Source of the DNA: Shimia sp040225985
GTDB lineage: Bacteria; Pseudomonadota; Alphaproteobacteria; Rhodobacterales; Rhodobacteraceae
Assembly (NCBI RefSeq): GCF_040225985.1
Contig: NZ_JBBPEU010000011.1
Coordinates: 62,001-126,000 of the forward strand
DNA: 64,000 nt
Direction of reading: 5' to 3'
The translations under genes and the position numbers were made by a program. The notes beneath the pieces are model-generated. The model ran no database searches and was not told the DNA's origin. It worked only from the letters and a program-made list of their open reading frames with translations. Positions within the stretch are counted from its first letter, which is position 1; each line of letters opens with the position of its first letter. Below, piece by piece: positions 16,922 through 25,575 of this stretch.

Positions 16922-18892
16922 ATGACCCAGCAATCCCAAGGCGCCAAGGTGGCGGCCCTTGTCGGCCCCTATTCCACAGGCAAAACCACCTTGTTCGAAG
17001 ACATCCTTTTTGCCGCAGGTGCAATCCCGCGGCGCGGATCGGTCAAGGACGGCACCAGTGCGGGCGACACCGGCCCCGAGGCACGCGCGCGCAACATGTC
17101 GACCGAGATGAACATCGCCTCGTTCGACTATCTCGGGGATCCGTGGACGGTGATCGACTGTCCGGGGTCAGTCGAACTCATCCATGACGCGCAATGCGCC
17201 ATGATGATCGCCGATGTGGTTGTCGTGGTGTGTGATCCGAAACCCGATCGCACCGTGACACTGTCGCCGCTGCTGCGTTTTCTGGATGAACGCAATATCC
17301 CGCACTTCGTCTATATCAACAAGATGGACCATGAAGAGGCGTCCGTGCGCGCCACTTTCGAGGCACTGCAAGGCGTGTCGGCACGCCCGCTTTTGCTGCG
17401 CGAAATCCCGATCCGCGACAACGACGGGCATGTGACCGGCATGGTCGATCTGGTCAGCGAACGGGCCTGGCGGTGGGAACCGCACAAGAAATCCGAGATG
17501 ATCACACTGCCCAAGGACATGGTCGCAACTGAAGATGAAGCCCGCAATACCATGCTGGAAACACTGGCCGATTTTGATGACGATCTGATGATGGAACTGC
17601 TCGAGGACGTGGTACCTTCGACAGATGAGGTCTATGCCAACCTTGTGCAGGACCTGCGCGAAGACCTGATCGTACCGGTGTTCTTTGGTTCGGCCGAAAA
17701 CGAAAACGGTATCAACCGCCTGATGAAAGCGCTGCGCCATGATGCGCCCAGCGTTGCGGATACCGTGGCCCGTTTGGGTCTGCCCACGTCCGGAAAGGTG
17801 GCGCAGGTGTTCAACACAGCCTTTGCCGGCAAGGCGGGCAAACTGTCGTTCGCACGGGTCTGGTCGGGCGAAATTGCCGATGGCGACACGCTGAACGGCA
17901 CCCGCGTGGCCAGCGTGCGCAAACATGTCGGCGCAAAATCAGATCTGGTGGGCAAGGCCTCTGTGGGCGAGGTTGTATCGCTGGGCCGTATGGCGGACAT
18001 CCACACCGGCGCGCTTCTGAGCGAAGACGGCAGCGCAACTGCTGACTGGCCCGCTCCACCGTCGCCCGTGTTCAGCGTTGCCCTGCAAACCGAACATCAC
18101 GCCGACGAAGTGCGTCTGTCGGCTGCGCTGGCGCGGCTGAACGAGGCCGACCCCTCGATCAAGGCCGAACATAATCAGGACACCGGGGAACTCGTGCTGT
18201 CGGGTCAGGGGACGGTGCAGCTGCAAATCGCGCTCAAACATCTTGAGGCGGACGCGGGCCTGACCCTCACGCAATCCACGCCCGTCGTGCCTTTCCGCGA
18301 AACCATTGCCAAAGGCACCAGCCAAAAAGCCCGCCACAAGAAACAGTCGGGCGGACATGGTGAGTTTGCCGATGTCGAAATCGAAATCAGGCCGCTGCCC
18401 CGCGGCCAAGGGTTTGCCTTTGATGACAGGATCGTTGGCGGTGCGGTGCCGAAACAGTATATTCCCGCGGTCGAAAAAGGCGTGCGCGCCTTCCTTGAAA
18501 AAGGGCCCAGCGGTTATCCCATCGTAGATGTCGCCGTGACGCTCGTGGACGGCAAACACCACAATGTCGACAGTTCGGAAATGGCCTTCCAGAAAGCTGC
18601 CATCAAGGCGATGTCCGATGCCCTGCCGAAATGCAAACCCATCAAACTGGAGCCGATCCACAAGGTCAGCCTTGGGGTGCCTTCGGAATTCACGCCCAAA
18701 GTGCAACGGATCGTATCCGGGCGGCGCGGGCAGCTTTTGGGCTTTGATGCCAAACCGGGCTGGTCCGGATGGGACGAGGTGCAGGCCCTGATCCCGCTTG
18801 CGGAAATGGCCGACATCGTGACCGAACTGCGCTCGGTCAGCCTCGGAGTCGGGACGTTCGTGTCAGAATTCGACCACCTGCAACCGGCCTGA
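16922..18892 (+). CDS. Elongation factor G-like GTPase (EF-G paralogue) with altered G3 motif
   Basis: A 656-aa translational-GTPase relative with all EF-G domains, about 40 aa shorter than EF-G. The P-loop is GPYSTGKT (15-22) and G4 is NKMD (133-136). G3 reads DCPGS (79-83), so the catalytic His of DxPGH is Ser83. Domain IV carries GGHGEFADVEIEI. The start follows GGAGG at normal spacing. It resembles the EF-G2/EF-G-like group, whose role is poorly known; canonical translocation is unlikely to be its main task. It stands alone, 116 bp downstream of the ureohydrolase. Confidence 0.85.
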   Translation: MTQQSQGAKVAALVGPYSTGKTTLFEDILFAAGAIPRRGSVKDGTSAGDTGPEARARNMSTEMNIASFDYLGDPWTVIDCPGSVELIHDAQCAMMIADVVVVVCDPKPDRTVTLSPLLRFLDERNIPHFVYINKMDHEEASVRATFEALQGVSARPLLLREIPIRDNDGHVTGMVDLVSERAWRWEPHKKSEMITLPKDMVATEDEARNTMLETLADFDDDLMMELLEDVVPSTDEVYANLVQDLREDLIVPVFFGSAENENGINRLMKALRHDAPSVADTVARLGLPTSGKVAQVFNTAFAGKAGKLSFARVWSGEIADGDTLNGTRVASVRKHVGAKSDLVGKASVGEVVSLGRMADIHTGALLSEDGSATADWPAPPSPVFSVALQTEHHADEVRLSAALARLNEADPSIKAEHNQDTGELVLSGQGTVQLQIALKHLEADAGLTLTQSTPVVPFRETIAKGTSQKARHKKQSGGHGEFADVEIEIRPLPRGQGFAFDDRIVGGAVPKQYIPAVEKGVRAFLEKGPSGYPIVDVAVTLVDGKHHNVDSSEMAFQKAAIKAMSDALPKCKPIKLEPIHKVSLGVPSEFTPKVQRIVSGRRGQLLGFDAKPGWSGWDEVQALIPLAEMADIVTELRSVSLGVGTFVSEFDHLQPA

Positions 18893-18905
18893 CCCCCCCC
18901 GCCGG

Positions 18906-19910
18906 TCAGAGCAGGGCTTCGATCCGCTCAAGCGTCGCCACGTTGATCGCCACACCGCTAGCGGCGGCCGTGCGGCGTTTGCCGCCGCGCCCGTCTCCGG
19001 GCAGATGCGCCCCGTCCTGATCACGAATGGCGGCGACAAGATCGCCCATCCGGTCAGCAAACAGCCCGCCCGACGTGGCAGCGGGATCAATCGCAATGAA
19101 AAACTGGCCCGTGCGGGGCGGGCCACCCGCCGTGCCCGAGAACGGAGAGGCATGAATGCCCAGCGTTGCCCCGGTCATGGCCGCCGCCATGATCTCGGTC
19201 AAAAGGGCAATGCCCACGCCCTTGTACCCGCCAGACGGGGCCATGGACCCCTGCAATCCGACCTCGGGGTCGGTGGTAGGGTTGCCGTCACGGTCCAGCG
19301 CCCAGCCCACGGGGATGGGTTTGCCTTCACGCGCGTGTTTCATCACCTCGGACTTGGCGATTGTGCTGGCCGACTGGTCTATCAGGATCTCGGGCTGGCC
19401 ATCCGCAGCGGGTGCAGCCACCGAAAACGGGTTGGTGCCGACTACGGGTTTCGATCCCCCCGACGGCGCGATGGAGGCAGGCGCATTGGTAAAGCCAAGC
19501 CCTAAAAGCCCGGCCTGCGCCAGACGAAAGGTGTGATACCCCAGGACGCCGCAATTATAGCTGTTCTCGATTGCCAGCGCCGCAATCCCCTGTTCGCGCG
19601 CCAGCGGGATCAGTCGCTCAAACCCCGCGTCAATCGCGGGATGCGCAAACCCCGTCGCCGCATCGACCTTGACCACCGCAGGGCGCGGCTGTGTCAAGAC
19701 GGGGGTGGCCTGTCCATCAACCTTGCCGCATTGGACATGCTCGCAATAGATCGGGATATAGGCCAGACCGTGGCTGGCAACCCCGTCGGCCTCGGTCGCA
19801 GCCGTGGCAGTTGCCAGCGGGCGGGCGTTGGTCTCGGAAGTTCCGGCCGCCACCAGCGCGCGGAACGCCAGATCCTCGATTTCTGTGAGTGTCAGGGTAC
19901 GTGTGTCCAT
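18906..19910 (-). CDS. Ldh2-family NAD(P)H oxidoreductase (second copy of family)
   Basis: A 334-aa type-2 malate/lactate dehydrogenase family enzyme with the catalytic His in GVASHG (residue 47). SGGSKPVVGTNPFSVAAPA is the cofactor/substrate loop and PSGGYKGVGIALLTEI the dimer helix. The Delta1-piperideine/pyrroline-2-carboxylate reductase branch is plausible, because the operon also has a ketoglutaric-semialdehyde-dehydrogenase-like enzyme, but this is inference. It is the last gene of its operon, 15 bp after DUF3726, and ends 13 bp from the convergent EF-G-like stop. Confidence 0.88.
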   Translation of the reverse strand: MDTRTLTLTEIEDLAFRALVAAGTSETNARPLATATAATEADGVASHGLAYIPIYCEHVQCGKVDGQATPVLTQPRPAVVKVDAATGFAHPAIDAGFERLIPLAREQGIAALAIENSYNCGVLGYHTFRLAQAGLLGLGFTNAPASIAPSGGSKPVVGTNPFSVAAPAADGQPEILIDQSASTIAKSEVMKHAREGKPIPVGWALDRDGNPTTDPEVGLQGSMAPSGGYKGVGIALLTEIMAAAMTGATLGIHASPFSGTAGGPPRTGQFFIAIDPAATSGGLFADRMGDLVAAIRDQDGAHLPGDGRGGKRRTAAASGVAINVATLERIEALL

Positions 19911-19925
19911 CGGAACATCCTCAAG

Positions 19926-20501
19926 TCAGTCGTTATCAGAGAGGCCAGCACCGGCCCCAAGGCGGCGGCTTTCTTCGGTTGCGGGCGCATAGGTCCGGTG
20001 GGCGAAACTATCCAGAATTGCCCATGCCGCAGGATCAGGTCGCGCCCGTGTGGCCTTGGGGCCATCGGACTGCGCCGTGCCCGCTGCCATCACTCGGATT
20101 CGCGGGGCGATATCGGGCAACGCCTCTTCCATCCAAAGCGCCGCACCATCCGTAATCGCGCGAGCACCGCTACACTCGACTGTCAGCACCGTCTGCAACC
20201 GGCGCGCTGCCATAGCGACGAAGGGTAAGAGCACGAGCGGCTGCACAAGATTCACAACCGAAAAACCGTCTACCGGAATACGCGCTGCGCAATCGGACAG
20301 ATGCGCCCCCTGCGCAATGGGACAGGATTCCGGCGCGGGCCTGGCCTCTAGCAAAACTGCCAAAACCCCAACCCCATCCTGACCTTGGGCACATAACCAG
20401 CGCGTCGCCTTTGCGGCCTCTTCGGCAAGGCCCCAGGAATACCCCGCCCCGCGTGCGGCGCGTTTGGCCATGGCCTCGACCTCGTTCAGGGCAAAGGTCA
20501 T
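19926..20501 (-). CDS. DUF3726 family protein
   Basis: A 191-aa soluble protein opening MTFALNEVEAMAKRAARGAG and SWGLAEEAAKATRWLC, which I recognise as DUF3726. The function is unknown. The second half is Ala-rich and less conserved-looking. The start at 20501 overlaps the 555-aa gene stop by ATGA; the longer frame to 20582 is coding sequence of that neighbour. The coupling implies it works with the 555-aa protein. Confidence 0.7.
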   Translation of the reverse strand: MTFALNEVEAMAKRAARGAGYSWGLAEEAAKATRWLCAQGQDGVGVLAVLLEARPAPESCPIAQGAHLSDCAARIPVDGFSVVNLVQPLVLLPFVAMAARRLQTVLTVECSGARAITDGAALWMEEALPDIAPRIRVMAAGTAQSDGPKATRARPDPAAWAILDSFAHRTYAPATEESRRLGAGAGLSDND

Positions 20502-22165
20502 GGTGCCGCCTCGGGATAGACCCAGAAATCGGCGTTCGCCTCTGTCAATGCCTCGGGGTACGGGGCGCCTGCATACATGCAAATCCGGACCCAGCGGTCC
20601 GAGCGTGGATCGAAATGGGTCGCGCCAAAGAATGACAGCTTGGCGCGCAGCATATCGATGGGCAACACATCCTGCGAGATCGTGTTCGAGCGGATTTCCC
20701 CATAAGGCGCAAATTCCGAGATCTGGGCACGGCGCACGCTGTGGCGATGCTCGGGATGCATAAGCAACACCTCTGCGATTGGCGTTTCGGCGGCATATCC
20801 GGCCAATAGCATATGAAGCGCCGCCGCGTCCCGTGCAGGCGCGAGGGGTTGTTCATAAGGGGCGATAGGTTCCTCGAACCGTTCCCCAAGACGGGGTTCC
20901 AGCTTTTCCTCGGACACGTACCAGACCCGCGCGCAGTTGGCCGGTTCCTGCCAGTCGACATCCAGCGCCCAGCCGAAACTGTTTTCCAAAAGGCGTCGCA
21001 CCTGTGCCACCGGCATCGCGCCGTCGATAATGTGCCGGTCCGACGCTGCATCCGCCATGCAATGACCCAGAGAGTCAACCATCGCGCCATAGGGTTCAAG
21101 GATGAGTGAGGCGACAAATTCCTGCCCTTCCTCGCTGAGATGACCCTGCGCCCAGACCATCAGGGCATCCCAAGGTTGAGGACCGGTCAGGTCTGTCTTG
21201 GCCAAATACCAATCCAAAGCAGCCAGATCACGCTTGAGATCGGTCAGTTTTCGGATTTGCACCGGATGTTCGGTGCGCCAGCGTGCGACCAGCGTTTTTG
21301 AACGCCGGAATATCTCTTGAAAGCAGGCAAGTTCGTCCTGCGATGCCGTCGGCAGGCTGCGAACCTGTGCGATGGCCTCTTCCCGCGCCATGATCCAGTT
21401 GTTGAACAGGACGGGATGGTTCACGATAAAGGGCGCCATCCCAAGCCCGGTGGAGTTCCCGATGCCAACGCGGTTGGCAATCGCAGGGTCCAGACCGATG
21501 GCGGCATCCCCTCCAACGGCGCTGGCCATGTGCTCGACCAGGTCGCGCACGAACCAGCGCGTCAGGTAGACAGATAGCATTTCAACTTGGAACGGGGCTT
21601 GCAGTTCAGCCCGCGCCGCGACCACTTCGCGATCTGCCGCGCCCAGCTTGCCCGATCCATAGACCGCCGTGGTCCGCATCAGGTATCCGACCTCTTCCAG
21701 CCGCGTCAGATCGGGCTGGCGGCCTTGGGACAGCGCCTCAACGAAATGCGCCCAAAGCCGCACCGACCGGTTGGCGCGGGACACAGACAGCTCTTTCTCG
21801 CTGACGCGTCCTGCCTCTTGTAGGGGAACATTCCGGGCCAGACGGTCGATATCCGCCGCCTCGGGGATACCATCAAACAGGGTAAAGGTCGCATCCCATG
21901 CCGTGGCGATCACCCGGTCCGACCGCAGGTGATCCGGCAGATCATGCGCAAAAGCGATAAGGGAATAGGCCCGCTCCGGCCCTGTGGCGGTATAGACCGC
22001 GTGGCCGACACCTTGGACGTCAATATCAAAGATCCGCCGTTCGAACGACCAGTTTTCACGCGCCATACGGCGGGTCAGCTGGCGCATGAAACTCAGGCGG
22101 CACTGATGCAACGAGCCCAGTCGCGACAGGTGCATGACCTCGTCCGGGGCACGCCGCGCGATCAT
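20498..22165 (-). CDS. Unrecognised 555-aa cytosolic protein
   Basis: I do not recognise the family. The protein has no signal peptide or membrane segment. It is rich in Arg, Glu and Trp with evenly spread helices, and opens MIARRAPDEVMHLSRLGSLH. Notable segments are VGIGNSTGLGMAPFIVNHP (about 236-255) and DADWQEPANCARVWYVSEE-like aromatic-rich sequence near 410. It overlaps the dipeptidase-like gene upstream and DUF3726 downstream by 4 bases each, so it is made in step with them. Codon use matches its neighbours. I recall such proteins near DUF3726 and Ldh2 genes in other proteobacteria, which suggests a conserved pathway. Confidence 0.75.
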   Translation of the reverse strand: MIARRAPDEVMHLSRLGSLHQCRLSFMRQLTRRMARENWSFERRIFDIDVQGVGHAVYTATGPERAYSLIAFAHDLPDHLRSDRVIATAWDATFTLFDGIPEAADIDRLARNVPLQEAGRVSEKELSVSRANRSVRLWAHFVEALSQGRQPDLTRLEEVGYLMRTTAVYGSGKLGAADREVVAARAELQAPFQVEMLSVYLTRWFVRDLVEHMASAVGGDAAIGLDPAIANRVGIGNSTGLGMAPFIVNHPVLFNNWIMAREEAIAQVRSLPTASQDELACFQEIFRRSKTLVARWRTEHPVQIRKLTDLKRDLAALDWYLAKTDLTGPQPWDALMVWAQGHLSEEGQEFVASLILEPYGAMVDSLGHCMADAASDRHIIDGAMPVAQVRRLLENSFGWALDVDWQEPANCARVWYVSEEKLEPRLGERFEEPIAPYEQPLAPARDAAALHMLLAGYAAETPIAEVLLMHPEHRHSVRRAQISEFAPYGEIRSNTISQDVLPIDMLRAKLSFFGATHFDPRSDRWVRICMYAGAPYPEALTEANADFWVYPEAAP

Positions 22166-23145
22166 CCCGCCACCCCTTGCTGGCCGAAGTTCTCGGCAAA
22201 AAATCGATACCAGTTTTTCCCCATCACGGCGGCGACCTCTTCGCTGTTCATACCCACAGACCTAAGGCCCTTTTCGATATTTCCAAAATCACGGTTGTCG
22301 TGGAACCAGTCCGGCATGGGCGGAAACCCGGGTTTATCGGCGGATCCTTCGCCATAGTCGATCTCTTTAGTCCAGCGCCCCACACGCATCCATTCGACCA
22401 CGCTATCAGGCTGATCCTGGCACAGGTCCGTCCCGATCCCCAGATGTTCAACGCCATACTTTTCGGCCGTGCGCGCAATCATTTCGCAGAAACTATGCAG
22501 CGTGCATTGTGAGCCATCCCGCAAATGATGCGGATAAATCGAAAACCCCAGCATGCCACCATTCTGTGTGACTGCCCGGATCACGTCGTCACGCTTGTTG
22601 CGCATGGCGGGATGCCAGTCATGGGGGTTGGCGTGGGTGATGGCGATGGGTCGCTCGGACAGGTCCGCCGCTTCGATGGTTGACCGGTCGGCAGAATGGC
22701 TCATGTCCACGACCAGCCCGACACGGTTCATTTCCTTGATGACCTGCTTGCCCATGCGGGTGATGCCGCTGTCGTCGGATTCGTAACATCCCGCCGCCAG
22801 AAGGGACTGGTTGTTATAGGTCAACTGCATGAACCGTGCGCCCAGTGTATGCAGAATTTCGACCAGCCCGATATCATCCTCAATCGGCGAAGGATTCTGG
22901 AACCCGAAAAAGATGGCGGTGCGTCCAGTGGCGCGCGCCCTGTCGATATCATTGGCGCATTGGCCTTTGAGGATCAGGTCGGGGAACTGTTCGAACCAGC
23001 GGTTCCACCGTTCGAAATTCTGCACCGTTTCGCGAAAGCCCTCGTGATAGGCGATGGTGACATGCACCGCATCGACCCCGCCCTCGCGCATCTGACGAAA
23101 GATCTTTTCCGACCAGTTGGCATATTGCAGGCCGTCAATGCGCAT
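22162..23145 (-). CDS. M19 membrane-dipeptidase homologue with incomplete metal site
   Basis: A 327-aa TIM-barrel protein of the renal dipeptidase family. The segments DMSHSADRSTIEAA (H150), THANPHDWHPAMRNKRDD (H171) and GIGTDL (D240) keep one metal site and the catalytic Asp. The N-terminal DGHND is DGLQY (residues 4-8) and the bridging Glu position is Q83 in GFQNPS. The first metal site is therefore lost, so ordinary dipeptide hydrolysis is doubtful. There is no signal peptide; it acts in the cytosol. It shares 1 base with the aldehyde dehydrogenase stop and overlaps the 555-aa gene. Confidence 0.82.
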   Translation of the reverse strand: MRIDGLQYANWSEKIFRQMREGGVDAVHVTIAYHEGFRETVQNFERWNRWFEQFPDLILKGQCANDIDRARATGRTAIFFGFQNPSPIEDDIGLVEILHTLGARFMQLTYNNQSLLAAGCYESDDSGITRMGKQVIKEMNRVGLVVDMSHSADRSTIEAADLSERPIAITHANPHDWHPAMRNKRDDVIRAVTQNGGMLGFSIYPHHLRDGSQCTLHSFCEMIARTAEKYGVEHLGIGTDLCQDQPDSVVEWMRVGRWTKEIDYGEGSADKPGFPPMPDWFHDNRDFGNIEKGLRSVGMNSEEVAAVMGKNWYRFFAENFGQQGVAG

Positions 23146-24590
23146 CAGTCGGGATCCCCCGCCGCGATATAGGCCGTTTTGACCGTGGTATAGAATTCGG
23201 CTGCCGCCTTGCCCTGTTCGCGCGGCCCGTAGGAGCTGTCACCGCGCCCACCGAAAGGCACGTGGTAATCCGTACCTGCCGTCGGCAGGTTGACCGTGAC
23301 AACACCCGTGCGCGCGTTGCGTCGGAAATGGGTTGCCCGCGAAAGGGACCGGGTCACGATACCCGAGGTCAGGCCGAAATTGGTATCATTCACCACGGCC
23401 AACGCCTCGTCATAGCCCTCAACCTTGATGACACTGGTCAATGGCGCAAACATTTCCTCGCGGTTGATGCGCATCGCGTTATGCGTGTTCAGAAATACGC
23501 CGGGAGACATGTAAAACCCGTCATGCGGCATCTCGAGACGCGCGCCGCCACAGGCCAGTTCGGCCCCTTCCGACAGGCCCAGCGCGACATAAGCAAGGTT
23601 CTCATCAAGCTGCTGCTGGCTGACGACAGGCCCCATCTGGGTGCCTTCTTCAAGGGCGTGTCCGACCTTGAGCGCATCAGTCCCCGCAACAAGTTTCTCG
23701 ACAAAGGCGTCATGCACCGCCGCATGCACAACAAGACGCGAGGACGCCGTACATTTCTGCCCCGTACCGCCGAACGCGCCCCCAAGGGCCAGCGATACTG
23801 CGAGATCAAGATCGGCATCGTCCATTACCGCCAATGCGTTCTTAGACCCCATTTCCATCTGCACCTTGGTCAGGTTCTGGATCGCGGCTGCGGCAATACC
23901 CTTGCCCACGGGCACGGACCCCGTAAAGGAAATCGCATCCACCTTGGCGCTTTCGACAAGGCGCTGGCCGATGCCGCCGCCCGCGCCCATGACCAGACTG
24001 AACAAACCCTTGGGAATATCCTGACGGCTGATGATCTCGGTCAGGGCGACGGCCGAGGCCGGTGTTGCATTGGCCGGTTTCCAGACCACAGCATTGCCAT
24101 AGCACAGGGCCGGTGCGATCTTCCACGATGCGGTCGCCGTGGGAAAGTTCCAGGGGCTGATGATCGCCACGGTGCCCACGGGTTCGCGGCGCACATCGAC
24201 CTCGATCCCCGGACGGACCGAGTCCGCGTTTTCCCCGATCTGGCGCAGACATTCTGCTGCGTAATAGGTGAAGAACTGGCCAGCACGGTACACTTCGCCC
24301 TTGCCTTCAGCCAGAGGTTTGCCTTCTTCGCGCGACAGAAGCGTGCCCAGCTCTTCGGCGCGGGCCATCAGCTCACGACCGATCGCATCCAGCACCGCCT
24401 GCTTGCGCTCCAGCCCGTACGCTGCCCATTCCTGCTGGGCCACGCGGGCCCGATCCAGCGTGATCTCCAACTGATCGGGGCTCGCCTGTGTATAAAGGCC
24501 GATCAAGTCGCTTATGTCAGACGGGTTGCGGTTTTCAATTTCGGTTTCACCGGCCAGCCAATCGCCGGCAATCAGGTTTTTGTGGATCAC
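23145..24590 (-). CDS. Aldehyde dehydrogenase, 2-oxoglutarate-semialdehyde-dehydrogenase-like
   Basis: A 481-aa ALDH-superfamily enzyme. The catalytic cysteine is C280 in GQKCTAS. IISPWNFPTATASWKIAPAL and TFGG-type C-terminal blocks are intact, and VPFGGRGDSSYGPREQG resembles 2-oxoglutaric semialdehyde dehydrogenases of sugar-acid and hydroxyproline routes. It is the first gene of the leftward operon and is divergent from lysR. The substrate assignment is a suggestion only; other semialdehydes fit equally well. Confidence 0.9.
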   Translation of the reverse strand: MIHKNLIAGDWLAGETEIENRNPSDISDLIGLYTQASPDQLEITLDRARVAQQEWAAYGLERKQAVLDAIGRELMARAEELGTLLSREEGKPLAEGKGEVYRAGQFFTYYAAECLRQIGENADSVRPGIEVDVRREPVGTVAIISPWNFPTATASWKIAPALCYGNAVVWKPANATPASAVALTEIISRQDIPKGLFSLVMGAGGGIGQRLVESAKVDAISFTGSVPVGKGIAAAAIQNLTKVQMEMGSKNALAVMDDADLDLAVSLALGGAFGGTGQKCTASSRLVVHAAVHDAFVEKLVAGTDALKVGHALEEGTQMGPVVSQQQLDENLAYVALGLSEGAELACGGARLEMPHDGFYMSPGVFLNTHNAMRINREEMFAPLTSVIKVEGYDEALAVVNDTNFGLTSGIVTRSLSRATHFRRNARTGVVTVNLPTAGTDYHVPFGGRGDSSYGPREQGKAAAEFYTTVKTAYIAAGDPD

Positions 24591-24648
24591 AGGATTCTCC
24601 GGGGTCAGAGTCAGTTCACCACAGGATGGACACCCCCCCTAACATCAG

Positions 24649-24676
24649 TCAAACTCAAACTTCTTAATCAAACTTC
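24649..24676. promoter_or_regulatory. TCAAAC repeats in the lysR/aldehyde dehydrogenase divergent promoter
   Basis: TCAAAC occurs at 24649, 24655 and 24668. The last two extend to a 9-bp direct repeat, TCAAACTTC at 24655-24663 and 24668-24676, separated by TTAA. The repeats lie in the 100-bp divergent gap, close to the lysR start. LysR regulators usually bind T-N11-A dyads, so this may be a promoter element or a site of another factor. Confidence 0.45.
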
Positions 24677-24690
24677 AGGAATTCTGAAAC

Positions 24691-25575
24691 GTGGCGATAA
24701 AACTCGAGATGTTGCGTTGTTTTTGCGAGGTGGCGAAGGCCGGCAACCTGTCGGACGCAGCCACGGCGCTAGTGCGCACGCAATCGGCGGTTTCGATGAC
24801 GCTTAAACAATTGGAACAGGATTTCGGGCAGCCGCTTTTCGAAGGGGAACGCAAAAACCGACTGACCCCGCTGGGGGAACAGGTGCTCGCGCTTGGGACC
24901 AAACAGATCAAGCAGTTTGATACGACCATCCAGACCCTGCGCGACGCGGCCAAGGCACCGCACGGTGTATTGCGCATGGCCGCCGTGCCATCTGTTGCGG
25001 CGCTAGTTTATCCCCATGTCGCGGATTTCCTCAACGCACTCGCCCCCGAAATCCGCCTTGAACTGCGCGACATGGACACAGAACAGGTGAAAGAGGCGCT
25101 GGAACAGGGCTGGGCCGATATCGGGATCGCATCGCGTCACCTCGACATAAGCGAGGCCAGCGCAACACTGTTGTTCGAAGACAGGTTCGGTCTGGTGTGC
25201 GCCGAGACGCACGCCTTCGCGAACCGCGCTGGCGCGATCTCGCTCGCCGATCTGGACCCGGGTAAATTCCTGCGCAATGCCCTGTGCGACCGGATCGAAA
25301 CGCCGTCGTTTCGCAACCGCCTGAACGATATGCCCCTGCTTCTGCACAACACCCATTCCTTGCTGGCCATGGTTCATTCGGGCCGATGGGTCACCATTCT
25401 GCCAAGGTCGGTGATGACCTTTGCTCCTGCGGGGCTGCGGTTCTTGCAGGTCCAGGACCTTCCGGATGCGCGGCAGGTCTATCTTTTTTCCAGACGCCAC
25501 CTGCAACTGGGAGATATCCAGGACCAGATTTGCGCCCGTATCCGCGCGCAGGATTGGGCAGAAGACACCGACTAG
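24691..25575 (+). CDS. LysR-family transcriptional regulator
   Basis: A 294-aa LysR regulator with an N-terminal winged HTH (LEMLRCFCEVAKAGNLSDAA, QSAVSMTLKQLEQDFGQPLF) and a C-terminal periplasmic-binding-protein-like effector domain. The first codon appears to be GTG at 24691, with a weak AGGA upstream; an ATG six codons in is the alternative. It diverges from the 18.9-24.6 kb operon by 100 bp and is the likely activator or repressor of that operon. It ends 4 bases inside the convergent tetR stop. Confidence 0.88.
   Translation: MAIKLEMLRCFCEVAKAGNLSDAATALVRTQSAVSMTLKQLEQDFGQPLFEGERKNRLTPLGEQVLALGTKQIKQFDTTIQTLRDAAKAPHGVLRMAAVPSVAALVYPHVADFLNALAPEIRLELRDMDTEQVKEALEQGWADIGIASRHLDISEASATLLFEDRFGLVCAETHAFANRAGAISLADLDPGKFLRNALCDRIETPSFRNRLNDMPLLLHNTHSLLAMVHSGRWVTILPRSVMTFAPAGLRFLQVQDLPDARQVYLFSRRHLQLGDIQDQICARIRAQDWAEDTD

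Noticed and set aside
23262..24806. 514-codon plus-strand frame opposite the aldehyde dehydrogenase
   Set aside because: Antisense shadow of a clear ALDH; it would also run through the divergent lysR promoter.
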